Notes under the pieces: generated by a model
The model's input: the letters and a program-made list of their open reading frames with translations, nothing else
Database searches by the model: none
Told to the model about the DNA's origin: nothing
Program-made: the position numbers and the translations under genes
Shown: piece after piece, positions 13,196-26,192 of the stretch
Numbering within the stretch: the stretch's first letter is position 1
How the letters are laid out: every line of letters begins with the position of its first letter
Source of the DNA: Trichopus zeylanicus subsp. travancoricus
Taxonomy: Eukaryota; Streptophyta; Magnoliopsida; Dioscoreales; Dioscoreaceae
Direction of reading: 5' to 3'
Assembly: GCA_005019695.1 (NCBI GenBank)
Contig: RXID01016454.1
Coordinates: 447,644 to 511,643 of the forward strand
DNA: 64,000 nucleotides

Positions 13196-13858
13196 TGATG
13201 ATACACCTAGCAAATAGTTGTAAAACCGAAGTAAGATCAGCAAGTATCGAACTCAAAATTGAGCTATAAACCATTGCATCTGAGGTAAAATCCTCCTTTA
13301 TATTGAGTTGTGGAGAAATCCTAACATTGAGTTGCAAGAGGCTCGGTTCACCCAAATACTATGCTAGAGGGGTTTTTTACACCGAGCTGTGGGACTTTTG
13401 ACATCTTTGACTAGTAAAGAATTATATTATGATTACACTGATGTTCCACTAAGTTTGGATATCTCGGTGTTCAAATAGTTGAAAATAGATAATTATGAAA
13501 ACTAACTTTCATATTCAAATATGTAAGCAAATCCCCAGAGATATGAGATTCAAGGCTATCTGTTACGAGAAATTTGACGGAGATCATAATGCCAAGATCA
13601 TAGAATTTTGATATGATCAACACCCTATAAATAACACAATGTATGAAGAGATAAAGACTAATGCCCAATTGTTTATTCTACATTGAATATTGAATACAAT
13701 ACTAACTTGAACATTAAAGTGACCATCACTAGAGAGCTCCCAACGGTCTTTCTTATGATTTCTCTCTCTGTGTAGGTTGATGGAAGGAAAACCTAGTGGA
13801 TCAATTTCTCAAAGAGTCTTTTAGACCAAAGCCAACATCAAACCGGACTTCATCAACA
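13196..13858 (+). repeat. 3' LTR of the Tat-type Ty3 element
   Basis: It begins TGATGATACACC directly after the purine tract GGGCTTGGGGGCAG and ends CATCAACA, followed by the target duplication ACTAT at 13859-13863. TG...CA ends are intact, unlike the 5' copy. Confidence 0.92.
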
Positions 13859-13863
13859 ACTAT

Positions 13864-14537
13864 GTAGGAGAATTCTTTGGTTGTTGAGCATTTTGATTTT
13901 GACAAGGATGGCACTCATGAGCTAGTAGGGTATCTTGTGATCTTTTATTTATAGGATACATGTATTAATTTTTAGAAAATTCTAAAATCTTGATTGACAA
14001 CTACAATCTATTCATTGATTGATAATGCTTGTTGCAGAGAGGTCCATATTAGCATAGCAAGCCTTGAAAACCTTAGCAAAGAAAGAACAAATCTACTTAT
14101 TAATCGTGCATAGGACAAATGTCGATTGCACAATCATTCCTAAAAGAACTGCTCGAGCAATTTCTCAAGTACATACAAAGTAGGGATATCAAACCTTAAT
14201 TTCCTCACCCCTAAAACTTAGTTTACTCTCTAATAGACATTGTTTCAATAGGTACATGAAATTATTTTTCTAAAACTATTTGGTATATGTAGATTAATCT
14301 TCATGAGTTCCTTTGATTCATGGATAAATCAAAATAAATCGGTTTGTTCATAAATAAATTATTTTTTGAATTAGTTGAAATAAATTAGTTATCCATATGA
14401 TGTGTGATAGATTTAAATGCGTCCCTTATCTTCGGAACACATGTAATGATTATTGTCTTAGCTATTTTCTACAAAAAAAGGACACAATGAACTCTATTAG
14501 GGTCTTGCATGCAGAAAATATTACTCATAAACTTTTG
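13864..14537. other. Intergenic, no gene seen
   Basis: AT-rich sequence between the retrotransposon and the first MITE. A short frame at 14397-14600 runs into the MITE and has no recognisable similarity. Confidence 0.6.
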
Positions 14538-14775
14538 GACATTGTTTGGTTCAAGATTAAGATCAAGATTAAGGTCAAGATTAATGAACTATTTTTGTAA
14601 ACTAATATTTTTTTATTAAAATTAATCATGCAATAATTTAAAATTTGAAAAACTATTTAAATTTTTACAACAATTTAATTTAATAATAGTGTAAAATAAG
14701 TAATATTAATTTTGTAAGAAAAAAATAATTTTGAAAAATGCTGATCCTGATTCTGATCCCAAATCAAACGATGTC
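14538..14775. mobile_element. Tourist-like MITE, copy 1
   Basis: A 238-bp element with ends GACATTGTTTGG and (reverse complement of the right end) GACATCGTTTGA, flanked on each side by TTG (14535-14537 and 14776-14778). The inside is AT-rich and shares long stretches with the element at 36585-36942, for example GTAAAATAAGTAATATTAAT. Three-base flanking repeats and short TIRs fit PIF/Harbinger-derived Tourist MITEs. It has no coding capacity. Confidence 0.8.
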
Positions 14776-14778
14776 TTG

Positions 14779-15640
14779 GAATTTTCCTTTTATGTTATTC
14801 CGTTCAGTTACAGTGAAATTCATTTTTTTATTTGACAATTATTTTTTAAGGAAGCGGATTGACAGGAGTCGAATGAAGGATTCGCCAATAAAGAGGAGGT
14901 GGCGAGTGGGCTAGGGTGCACCGGGGGTTGAGTGGGTACATTCAAAGAGCATATAGTGGGTGCACTTTTTTTTATCTATATTGCTTATGATAGAAAAAAA
15001 AATATTAAAAATTAATTTTAAAGAGTTGAAACAGAATTATAAAATTTTTTAGACTAATAAAAAACTACAGACTTTTTGAAGATTTATAAGGAATAGTTTT
15101 TTTTTAAATTGTAATTTCGTGCAAATGGTTAATACTTTACCAATTGATCCGTTTTCATAACTGGCCACACCCACAATAGTCATCAAGGCCCATTTGGCAA
15201 TTTCGCATTTTAGATGGTCTTTTTTTTCAGTTTGGTAAAGAGGTCGAGTCAGCCGTTGCTAAAGCGGTTGATGAATCAGGGTCGCCTGCCAGACTCCTGC
15301 TTGTGTTTTTTGTAGTGTTCGAAGACGACAATAACGGCAAAAAAACGGAAAAAAGGCCTGGCTCTCTGATTCCTTCGTTCCCCGCTACCTCATGCTTTTT
15401 TTTCGTGCAACTCGTAATCCCATCTCAGAGCCGTAACTCCGAAATCCAACCTTACAAATCAGCTCCCAGATTCTGCTCCCCGCGCTCGCATCCGGACGAC
15501 ACAGAACACAGACCTTTCGATCTCGCCGCAAAATGTGGCTCTGCAACCGAGGCGGTGAGCTCATCCGATAGGGATGCGACTCATGTCCTACTATCACACC
15601 CGCTGACTCTGCCTAGAGATTCGCCATAGTAGTTATTAAA
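14779..15640. other. Upstream region of the BRN-like gene
   Basis: The sequence changes from AT-rich to balanced composition toward the gene. An open frame at 15303-15629 has no recognisable domains and probably reflects higher GC near the promoter. I could not place a convincing TATA box or transcription start. The 5' leader of the downstream gene probably begins somewhere between about 15400 and 15800. Confidence 0.4.
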
Positions 15641-15855
15641 CAATACTTCAGTCAATACCCAGACGAACGGATTGGTTTCGGCCGACGAAAACGTATGGCG
15701 AAACGGATCCCAAAACCGAAAAGTATACGTCTTCCAACACTAAAACGTTGAAACGAGGAGCGATTAAGCAAGAAAAACTGGGAGAGAGAACCGAGAGAGA
15801 TCTCTGGAATCTCGATCGCGGAGCAGGAAGAGGACGTTGCTGGCGGTGGCCGGCG

Positions 15856-18800
15856 ATGGCGGACGACGGCGGAGAGCAGGAGATTGGCGGCGGAGTAGTT
15901 GGAGGTGGAGGAGGGGGGAGGTTGGCCGGGGAGGAGAGCGTGAAGCTGTTCGTGGGGCAGGTGCCGAAGCACATGACGGAGGCGCAGGTACTGGTGATGT
16001 TCAAGGAGGTGGCGCTGGTCGAAAAAGTCAGCATCATTAAGGACAAGGTCACCAAAGCTTCGCGAGGTCGGTCTTCGATCCTTGGGTTTGTGGGGTTTGC
16101 TAGCTTTGCGGTTTGGATCTCGGGAATTCCGCCGGAATTGGAAACTTAGCGTTAGTGGATTTGTGCGTTTTTTGAAGGGTGCTGCTTCCTGATCTGCCCG
16201 TCGAGGCAGGAAGCGGATAAGGCGGTCAGCGCATGCCACAACAAGCGCACACTGCCGGGGGTAATGTGCTGCTCTTGATCTTGCCCTAATTGTTCGATTA
16301 CTTGTTGGATCTATTTCTTTTTTTGGGTGCTGTGGAATGAGGGTTTGTGGTTGTTCTTCGGTGACCTGGTTTTGCTGCATGAAAGTTAGTCGTTAGCTAT
16401 AAATTTAAAACCCTGATTTACTTAGCTGACATAAATGCAGAAAGTAGTAGTTGATGATATAATTCGAGATTTGCTTATTGAATGTAAGTGGAAATGAGAA
16501 TGTGATGATGATGCAGAAGGTTTGTTAGCATAACTGAGCGTAGATTTTGGGTGCAGAATGCAGAAATGAATGGAAAGGTGTAATTGACACTGGCTAGTTG
16601 TTTTGAAGACTGTGTTAGACTTGCATGTTTGTTTGGAGGGTACTAGCACATTTTGACTTTAAGAAATCATAAGCAATAATTGTGCATAGTGAGACTATTT
16701 GATCAATTTTCCAAACCTATCCAGCAAATAGACGTTGTTGAAAAATATAAAATTCTGTATAAATGCATAACATTTAATGTTGCAATTTTTAAAGTTATAT
16801 AATATTTTTAGAGGTGGTTCTTAGCTACATATGTATGGTATCGCTTTTATGCTATTTTATAGAAGTAATACAAGTGAAAGCCTCCAAAACATTTAACCAG
16901 ATCGGTAAGCTTCTGTTGATTTAGTTGTTTCGGAAATTAGGGTTTGAGCATCATTCTAGGTGGATCAAAAACTTGAAGCTCGTAGATTACAGTTTTTAAT
17001 CTGGTAGTCTGTTGATGATGTCATGTTGAAGGAGTTTGAGTCCATAATTGTGGTTTCCTTCCTAACTGAAACCTAGAATCTGATGGTTACATTTGGTAAT
17101 GCATCAAACCTGGTTAAGGGATGAGGATCCAATCTTGACCACAAAAAATCTAATGATTACATTTATCCACATTCTTAACCAACTTTGACACATTACGCAA
17201 TGTAGTCTATGTGATTGTTATTGAGAAAGTTTGTTCATAGCTTCTGCTGGACTTCTTTCACTGAAGAACCATAAACTCTTGTAATTGGAGAAGTTGCAAC
17301 TCACATAAAACTTGACATGTTGCATATGCCAACTAGGCCATTTATTTTAGTAAACCGGATGTTATTTACCATTTTTCGAGAGAGGATTTTGTTATTTGTT
17401 GATGTTGTTGTTTTAGGTCAATGGAGACATCTGGAGCTACGACACCTTGTCTGCTTCTGATTGTTCCAATTGCCAACTGTTTGGGCAATAAGTCTTAACT
17501 TGTATTCCTTCTGTCAGATATATTGCCTATCTCTGTTTGTGCTTCCAGTAATGATGTTAGGTATTTCCTATTAGGTGGCAATAAAGAATGAAATATCCCA
17601 ACTAGCTAAGAAATATATAAAGTTAAATGGCTTAATCTCAATGTAATTTGTTAGAACTTATTGTTTTCTGAAGAATCCTGTCACCTTGATTCTCTCTTGT
17701 TTCCAAGCAAGACCGATTTATCATAGGATTATCTATAGAATAGTTACATCCTATATATATTGTTGATACAAATCCAGCACAAGTATAATCTGGATCTTGG
17801 TCTTGGTAATTGCTAAGACAGTGATGTTCCTTTTTATCTTTGCTTTTGTACTTTGACAGCAGAAAATGGTATTTATTCTTATCATTCTTTTACTTCTTTA
17901 CATTATTCAGTTGTGCTTATTCCAGCTTGAGAAAAGCATAGTCTGCCGAGATGTATATAGAATGTAGAATTCAATATGCTGTTTGGAACAATAATGTGAT
18001 CAAATTTTTATTCAATAGGACAATGGGTGACTAAATTATATTGATTTTTTTATGGAAACAGATGGTTTTGTTCATGTCAATCATTGTTTACTGAATTGTT
18101 TCCTTCTATTTTTCTGCTTATAATTTGCTTCCTTTAATTTTTAGGAGTGCTATTTTGTGCAAGAGATCAAGTTATGTACAGATTTTTTTCCAGTCTTTAT
18201 CTTCGTATTAATTTCCAATTCTATGTTTTCCTCTGTGCCTACTTACTATGCATCACATTGTTTTCATAACTTTTGGTTAGGATTGCATGACATATCCCGG
18301 TAGGTTTTCTCATTGAAACATGTAAACATTGTTAGTGACTGATTGAAGAAACTTATCTCTTTGTGTTTTGTCTAGGCTTCTAGTCCGTTACAAGTAAAGT
18401 ATGCAGATGGCGAGATGGAAAGACTTGGTATGTCATTCACATAACATCTTAATTGTCTTTGGTGTGATCTGATGTTTGTTTCCTGCTATCTTTGTTTAAT
18501 GTTCTTTTGTGTTTTTCTATTTTCTTTTCATTTGTTTTGCACATAATGACGTTAGTTTCAATTTTTCCAAGCTTAACTATTTCCAACATTATACTTCCAG
18601 AACACAAGCTCTTCATTGGTATGCTTCCAAAGAATGTTCCTGAAACTGAGGTTTCTGCTCTGTTTTCAAAATATGGCAATATTAAAGACTTACAAATTTT
18701 GAGCGGTTCTCAACACACAAGCAAAGGTATGTTGACACAGTTTTTTCTGGCAGCCTGCATTATTTGATCCGGATCCTGCTGATTGTTTTTGTTACAATTT

Positions 18801-21800
18801 AAGGTCTTGTAGTTCATTCTTCTTGTTTAATCCAGCAGGCTGTGCCTTTTTGAAGTATGAGACAAAAGAACAGGCTCTGGCTGCTCTTGAGGCCTTAAAT
18901 GGGAAGCATAGGATGGAGGTATGTTTCAACCTTAAAAGCCTGTTTAATTTCTTCTTGCCATTTTTCTTCCGCGGTGGATATAGAGAAGAAGAAAATCACT
19001 CTGGCCTTTTTGATGTATTTTCTTGTATGCGAGACATTGGTGGCTACATAAATGATTCAAGTTTTAGGGAGTTACAGTTGATTTGACATGAGGTTTCGTA
19101 CACAAAAGAGCAAGATTAGAAATACATTTTTAAGAGTGTGCAAATTAAAAAGCCATTGTCAGCCTAAAGTTTTAATATTTATCAATTTACTGTCAATTAG
19201 ATGCGATAACTTTGTGAGATAGCAAAATCACAAATGCATGTTTCAGACTGCATCACGAGAAATGAGTCAAGAGTTAACTAGTTTGACATGTTACAAGAAT
19301 TGCAAGTCATGTGACACAAGCTAATTGTTGTGATTTTTTTTCCCAATTAGAACTTGGAGTTGAAACCACTTCACCTGAAGAATATTATCATTAAACTGTG
19401 TCATGCCTAGAGGTTTGTTGTCACTTGAAAACCTATTACTCTTCAAGATAAGGGTTAGTAGAACACTCCAGCCAATTAATCATACTCTGCAATAAAATGT
19501 TGAAACTACCACTACAGTTTTTTGTTTTTTTCTTGATATAAATATATAAATATAAATATAAATAAATAAATAAATATATATATATATATATATATCACTT
19601 CAAATGTCTGACATGTGATATGCTCCTTGGTAATGTTGAAACTACCATTATGTAGTGGGCCATGTTTTATACAGGTACAGTAATGTATTAGTTTTGTAGA
19701 AGCTAGGGTTTGAGGAAAAACTAGATAACTGGTAGTCATTGAGAAGAGAATATTACACTTATATCATATAGTACCTCCATAGCCTAGCAGAATATATAGG
19801 TACAGACCACATTCCTATCTGGTCTAAATGCATGACCCAAATACAATCTTAGAAGTGTCCTATTCCTAGTCTTGATTGAATTCTAACCCGTATTCCTCCA
19901 GACCTTAGTCCAAGTCTGAACTAACGTCTACATAATGGTCATATGGCAACACTTATATCATGCATGACATGCATGTAGTTATCATTTTGGCTTAGATTTG
20001 CAAAGCCAAGAAGATAAATAGTTAAAAGTTGAAAAAGCATTGTTAATCTCTTAATTGGTGATCTAGCGTTACTTCTCGCATATGTATTATGCATATTTTA
20101 GAGGAAAAGAGAAGCAATGAGAAAGAGGCAGACGGGTAGCGATCAATGATCAGAAAATTTACGTGGACATAAGATATGCTTCCGATTGAATAACCAGAAG
20201 GGACCTGTACTGGGTATCTCTTGGTTAATGTGATGGATGATGCTGCAGAATCAGAGAACAGCATGGCTTGTGTGGGGAGGTCAAATAAAGTGTGTCTGTC
20301 TTGTGGTCATCATCATTATTACTTGGATACGTGGTCATGATTTGCAACTCAATTAGATTAATGTTTGTAAGTTGCAAGTGTAAAAGAATTCTGCTGCATA
20401 ATACTAAAATACAAAGCTGCAATGAAATGGGAAGCCAGATTCATTTCTATATGCCTTTGAACTTTCATTGGAAGATAAGGGGGCAAAGGCTAGGGCATTC
20501 ATTTCATAGATTCTTCACACAGTGCAATGTGATTCCAGTGCTTGTTCTTGAGCCAATTTCCACCTAATCTCCTCTTGGATTAGAGTCTAGCTGGGTGCAA
20601 ATAATGCCCCTTATCTTCAGTTTGAGTGTAGCTGGGAAGTCTGAAGGCTATGTCTCTCCCAAACTGGGTTTGTTTGAAATTTTTAGAATTCTTGGTTGAT
20701 CTGTCCTGAATTTTAAATTGCATCTTAATTTTTAGATCCTGTGTTTGGCTGTTGGACCTAAATCATGAGCTCAAATTTGTTGGCCAGCTTCTTTTGGCAT
20801 TCTATTGATAACTCTATTAAAATTTGTCTTGTGAGTACAGTTCCAACGAATAGTAGGTTGTTGGAAAAAAAATAAGTCTCTTCTGACATTGTGGTGACCA
20901 TAGAATGTATTAGCAGGTTCAGCCTCAGTATAATCTTTGGTAAAGGTTGTGCTCCAGGCCTCTTGCTCTTAATCATACAAAAGATGGAGATCGCAGTTTT
21001 AGTGGATCCTTAGTATATCAAAACTTACTCACTGGGGCTGTTTTACTTGTTCTATCTTGAATTCTAATAATAACAACACCATTGTGTTAGACTGATCAAT
21101 AAAGAAGTTTGTTGCTAGAGCATGTCCTACTATGCCTTTCCATCAATTAAAGCTAGTGTATTGCTTGAACTCTCTGTGGTATAGTCTGCAGTAGTGATGA
21201 GAAAACAATGGCCTTGACTGGAGGAAGAACTGATGATCTAAATCATATGCATATATGAAAATCTATCGATGAAAATTTTTTTTCATGTGACCTGTAAGAT
21301 ATTCTTAGTCTTTTAATCCTTTTTTTTCGTGAATTCAATTGCAGTGCCCTGCAGCTCATTGTTTCCTGATAAACATTTAGGATGTTTGTCATGTACAAAG
21401 ACAATTAATGATTTGAAAATTAGCTTACAATTCTGGTTATCGTGAACCTTGTGTTATAAAGATTTCAGCAATATGAGCTTGCAAATGTTATCTGGCACCT
21501 GTTTCTTTTCAGTTCAATCGAAGCAAAGCAATCTTTATGCTTTCTGAGCTTCTTGTATACATTATATGTAAAGTAATCTAAAGATGTTGATTTAGTCGTG
21601 CAAAACATTTCTTCTTTTTCAGGGCTCAAGTGTTCCTTTAGTGGTCAAGTGGGCTGATACTGAAAAGGAAAGACAAGCTAGAAGGGCACAAAAAGCTCAA
21701 TCACAGGCCTCTAATATGGCAAATGCCAACTCAATGCAGCAGCCATCAATATTTGGTGCCTTGCCCATGGGTTATATGCCTCCATATAATGGTTTTGGAT

Positions 21801-24800
21801 ACCAGGCAAGAACCATCTTCTGTTCTTTTTTTTATCTTTTATGATGATAACTCTAGATTGGGGATCAGGACATTTTGCATTGACATTCATGTAAAACTTC
21901 TTCCATTTCGTCAGCCACATTTCCACTGTGATTATTATTTAGCTTGCACGGAGCTTTACAATTCATTTGGATTCCCTATTATATTTTTCTTAATTGGATA
22001 TTATTTACTAAAATTGGTCCAAAGATTAAATAGGAGAGTTGATACCTGAGCCATATAAAATGTCTAGTTCGGTTATCTTATTATTGGCAGTTACGTGTCT
22101 GGGGCTGTGTGATCAGCCTCTTCCCAACCACTCACATCATTGGATGGCAGGTTATACCGCCCATTTGTAACATTCTACTTGCAGTCCAAGTGGTCAACTT
22201 CAATGAAAATTACCTTGGTATGAGCACACTATGGGTCGGTTTGGTTGGGAAGTAAACTTGGATCAGTAAAACCCTGATCTTGATTTTAATCCCCAAATAG
22301 TGTAAAAATTGGAGTAACTTTTACTTCTGAAACCAAAAATTAATCCTCAGAAATCCTGGCAGTAACTATTACTCCACAAACTAGTAATAGTAACTCCAAG
22401 AACTACAACGTGGCAAAATCACAAATAAAGTTTTTGTTACTCTGAATTACTCCAGGAGATACATCCAAATGCATACAAGAATAAAAATTACTTTACTCCA
22501 TGCTTTTCTTCTTACTCTGGCTTACATTTTTGCAAAATTGCGATTAGTCCTATTACTCTACTCGCCAACCAAACAGCCCATAAGGGAGTATCCTAGCTGC
22601 TTTTATTTGGATGGTCAAACTCCTCTTCTTTTGATACATATCCCTTGCAAATGCTATTGCATGTTTGTAAAGCTACTGTGCTTTTCTTGGCAACCAAGCA
22701 TTACCACTTACAAGAGATAAAAGCCACACACTTCTAACCTGTTTGGGAGGTGAGAAGCTGGAAGACTAGAAAAGAACTTAGGATCATGCAGAACAAAATT
22801 TTACGTTAGGCTTTCTCTTACTGGAAGTCTACATCAAAACCATAGATGCCTTATAGGAGGCCTGCATCGTTTAATAAATTCAGCCACAAAATCCATTGAA
22901 GATAAAAAGAAACTGAGAAAAGATAGGAGTGAATCCACATGTTAACATCACACTTTTCCCATCTTCTTCAAGTGCATAGTGACTTTGGGAGACAAAAGCA
23001 CACAGGCCTGCTGCAATTTCTCCTCCACCATAATCTCACACTTGTAGCTCTTGTACATTGTTTATTTCCTTCTACTTTTGGCCCTTGCCAGACAGTGTCA
23101 TTCCATTTGCTACTTTGGTAACATTTCATTCACATTTTGGCATGAAAGAGGCCAAACTGCCATTTCCATGGATTGGTGGAGGTTGTCGAACTGCAACTTC
23201 CAAATGTATGGTTGGAAGTGTAGTGTCTTACTTCAAGCACTTGGTTCTCTCAGACCCATTCTTCTAATGGCTCCCATATAGAAACTTTGAGCATGTGTAG
23301 TTGATGAATCTTATCTCACATTGCTCTATCAGATTTGGCTTTCACATTGTTCTATCAGATTCGGTTTTCTTTTCCTCTGATTTGCTTTGCTCTCCAATTT
23401 TGTTCTGCATCTAGCTCAACCTTCTTTGGTTTAGTGCTGTCTTCTTTCTGTTTGAAGCCTTTCTCACTCTTTAATTGTAATCTTATTATATTTCTATTGA
23501 TTTTATTCATCATTTCTGTTTTACCTCTTTTTCTGGTATAGGTTTTCTTTTGTCACTTGGGCTTTTTCCTTAGCATTTTCAGCATTTTTTTGTTTGTTTC
23601 CATAGATGTTAGAGAATATGGTTTAACGGCAGTTGAAAGTCTCATTATTTGTTTTGTTTTTTTTTTTTTTGCAAAGCCGATCTACAATTTTACTTAATTC
23701 TATGGTTGATGAACCTTATGTTATAAGTTTGACCATTTCTTAGATTATATTGTTTTTCTATCCAAATATTATATTGGCCCTTCCCTAGCAGAGAAGGAAT
23801 GAACTCATTCTCCAGTTGTTGCTTACCTACTATTGGGCTATTTGGGGTTAAAAAAATATAGTTAAAAGCGGTGACCTTGGTGCCTACTTGGACAACCTAT
23901 ATGCCTAGTGTTGGACCCCCAGGTGCCTAGTGACAGGTGATTATTGGCCTTTTTTCTAGGAGACCACCTGGATTTATAGTTGAATAAATTCTAGTGGTAA
24001 TAATTTAAATACATGATTTAAAATAGATAATATTTTGAAATTATTCAAGAAGTATTTTAAATGCATAATTCCCAACATTAATTTAAAATTTTGAAAATAA
24101 ATCTGCTTAGATGTTTACCTGGACTCCTAGATGGTTTGGAGTGTTCCTGCATGGTCAAGTGTTTGACTTTGTTGGCTTAGATTGGAATTGGTGCAGTTTC
24201 AGTCAATAATATTAAATGCAATACAATTAAATGGCATCCGATGACATTGACATATTAGTTTTAGTTCATGAAACTTAACAATACTGAATGCTTATGGCCT
24301 GTTTTGATACTTAGGAAAAAAAACCATTTTTCTTATAGGTTTTGGGGTTGCATGCAAACCCATTTCCTATAAAAAAATCCTATGATTAGTAAGTGAGGTC
24401 AATAAGGATACGGAGGAGCTTGTATGCAAGCTCCATAGGAAAAATTTGGAGTTTAAAGTTTTCACGGTTCCAAAGAAATTTGGAGTCGTCAAAAAGTGGC
24501 GCCAAACACCTAAATAGGAAAAAAGAAAAAAAAATCCTATGGAGGAAAAAAATTCTATGAGACCCCCAAGTCCTATGGAATTTGAGGGAATCCAAATGGA
24601 CCCATAGTATTATTTATTTTGTTATTATCTATTTAGTTATTTTCTTCTCTGATTTGTTGCAGAATTTTGCCCGAGGCTTCCCCAAATTCTGTCTTATTAT
24701 CCTCTGCCAAATTGTTCTTGAATGCCAAACTTGTGGATGTGCTGCTTATTAAAGTAATTAATGGAGGGACCACAATGTTTTGAAATATATTGGGAAAAAT

Positions 24801-26192
24801 GACTTTTAAATGTGGTTTATATGAGATGACAGACTGAAGTGATATCTAGGTATTAAAGTTGCTTTGGAGCTATGTTTTATCTTTTCCGATTTTTCCGGTA
24901 TTCTGGAACCAAACCTAAGTTGTTATCTAGCTAGAAGTATGGAATGTCCCTCCTAATACATCAAATTGGAAGCTAGAGAAGAAAACTATAATTACCACAA
25001 TTTTGTAATGGATATGATTGAGTTGTGTTGTCACTTGAACTTCATCAGCACTCTTCCCAATGTGGTTCTTAGCATCTTATTCGATCCAGTTATTTCAATT
25101 TGCCTTGCTGATTTGGAAACATCGGTATTGAAGATTCACAAAAATAAAAAAAAATGCTGTACATTCTTCTCTTTTCTCCTTATATCTTGTAGCTGTAACA
25201 CCAAATGTTGCCATTTTGTATTGTATCACTTTTTTGAGCAGGTGTTCTTTTTCCTATGGTTGTTTTGTATAATTTGCTGATCTGGTACTGGAGCTTGAAT
25301 AATTACTGGATGTTTGCATTTAATCAAAATTTATGTTTCTTGCACTGCTTGATTGCTGTTTGAATGCCACATGTAATTGAATATATAATTTATTTTATAT
25401 TTTCCTTTTTCTACGCAGGCATCTGGTACCTATGATCTTATGCAATACCCAGTAAATTCAATGCCAAATCAATCATCATTCCATAATATCCTGTTGCCTT
25501 CCAATCAAGGAAATGCATTACGAGGGGCCAGTCCCAATCTTTCACCTAATGTGGGGCCTCGGAATTTACCAACTATGCAAACTGCTGGTTATGTAGGTTC
25601 CGCATCTCCCACTGTTCCAGGTCTTCGATATCCGCTTGCCAATCCAAGTGTTTTGGTTGGTCACAGAAATTTGGGCAATTCTGATAGTACTTCCCTGGTT
25701 GTAGATGTGAATAGTAAATCACCAACATCTTCAAGCATTAGTGCGAGTTCTGGGGATCAGATTGAAGGTTAAGAACAGAATTTTGAATTCTTTGTTAACT
25801 TCGATGAGCATTCTCTTGAACTGACTGTATGATTGCTATGGATGTAGGTCCACCAGATGCAAATTTGTTTATATATCACATTCCACAACATTATGGCGAC
25901 CAGGAGCTTGCAAATGCCTTCCAAGGTTTTGGCAGGGTTTTGAGTGCAAAAGTCTTTGTAGACAAAGTAACTGGAGTTAGTAAATGCTTTGGTAAGTAAT
26001 GTTCATTTTCCTCCTTGAATTTCTTGAGTAATTACTTTGAAAACCATCAAATTACCTATATTTGCAGGCTTTGTAAGCTATGATTCCCCAGCATCTGCCC
26101 AGGCAGCTATCAATGTAATGAATGGTTTTCAATTGGGTAATAAGAAGCTGAAGGTGCAACTGAAAAGAGATAACAAGCAAAGACCCTATTGA
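15856..26192 (+). CDS. BRN1-like: BRUNO/CELF-like RNA-binding protein, three RRMs (BRN1/BRN2-like)
   Basis: Nine exons: 15856-16066, 16178-16260, 18376-18427, 18601-18726, 18839-18918, 21623-21805, 25419-25767, 25848-25991, 26068-26192. They sum to 1353 bp, 450 residues, with every phase matching. RRM1 is about residues 29-107 (LFVGQV; RGCCFLIC), RRM2 117-197 (LFIGML; KGCAFLKY) and RRM3 367-445 (LFIYHI; KCFGFVSY). A Gly/acidic N-terminus and a low-complexity N/S/P-rich linker (about 210-362) separate them. Two adjacent RRMs, a linker and a third RRM is the CELF/Bruno layout. Length and motifs closely match Arabidopsis BRN1/BRN2 (RBP-DR1), which bind Bruno-response elements in SOC1 mRNA to delay flowering and affect defence. 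The same role here is inference. The ATG at 15856 is chosen because no other in-frame ATG precedes RRM1. No lesions were seen. Confidence 0.93.
16261..18375 (+). other. Intron 2 of the BRN-like gene
   Basis: A 2.1-kb GT-AG intron (donor GGGgtaatg, acceptor gtctagGCT) in phase 0, interrupting RRM1 after Leu-Pro-Gly. It is AT-rich with no embedded gene or recognisable transposon. Confidence 0.85.
18919..21622 (+). other. Intron 5 of the BRN-like gene
   Basis: A 2.7-kb GT-AG phase-0 intron between Met-Glu and Gly-Ser-Ser near the end of RRM2. It contains an A/T microsatellite at about 19545-19596 (ATAA units followed by TA units). No gene was seen inside. Confidence 0.85.
22233..22579. mobile_element. 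Probable MITE in intron 6
   Basis: The left end GGGTCGGTTTGGTTGG and the reverse complement of the right end, GGGCTGTTTGGTTGG, form TIRs. The flanks share only a TA dinucleotide next to the AT/AT edge, so the target duplication is uncertain. The inside is non-coding. Confidence 0.65.
24296..24603. mobile_element. Possible MITE in intron 6
   Basis: The left end GGCCTGTTTTGAT and the reverse complement of the right end, GGGTCCATTTGGAT, are imperfect inverted repeats about 300 bp apart. Inside are repeated TCCTATGGA-like motifs. No clean target duplication was seen. Confidence 0.45.

Larger units (their letters stand above)
1761..13863 (+). mobile_element. Degenerate full-length Ty3 (Tat lineage) LTR retrotransposon
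   Basis: Two 663-bp direct repeats (1766-2428 and 13196-13858) bound the element. The 5-bp target duplication ACTAT is seen at 1761-1765 and again at 13859-13863. A purine-rich tract (13182-13195) lies directly before the 3' LTR, as expected for second-strand priming. Decayed gag-pol lies on the plus strand (2497 to about 7730) and an additional gene lies antisense before the 3' LTR. The order PR-RT-RNase H-second RNase H-integrase is that of Tat-lineage Ty3 elements. LTRs differ at many sites and all frames are broken, so this is an old, immobile copy. No clear tRNA primer-binding site was seen after the 5' LTR. Confidence 0.9.
21806..25418 (+). other. Intron 6 of the BRN-like gene (GC-AG, 3.6 kb)
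   Basis: The exon ends ATACCAG and the intron begins GCAAGA, a strong GC-type donor. No GT donor lies nearby that would keep the frame. The acceptor is TTTTCTACGCAG before 25419, and both exons meet in phase 0. The intron carries two probable small inverted-repeat elements (22233-22579 and 24296-24603) and a poly-T run near 23660. Confidence 0.88.

Noticed and set aside
15303..15629. 108-codon plus-strand frame upstream of the BRN-like gene
   Set aside because: No domain or start context; likely 5' leader or promoter DNA with raised GC.
15652..16380. 242-codon minus-strand frame
   Set aside because: Antisense shadow of GC-rich exons 1 and 2 of the BRN-like gene; no recognisable domain.
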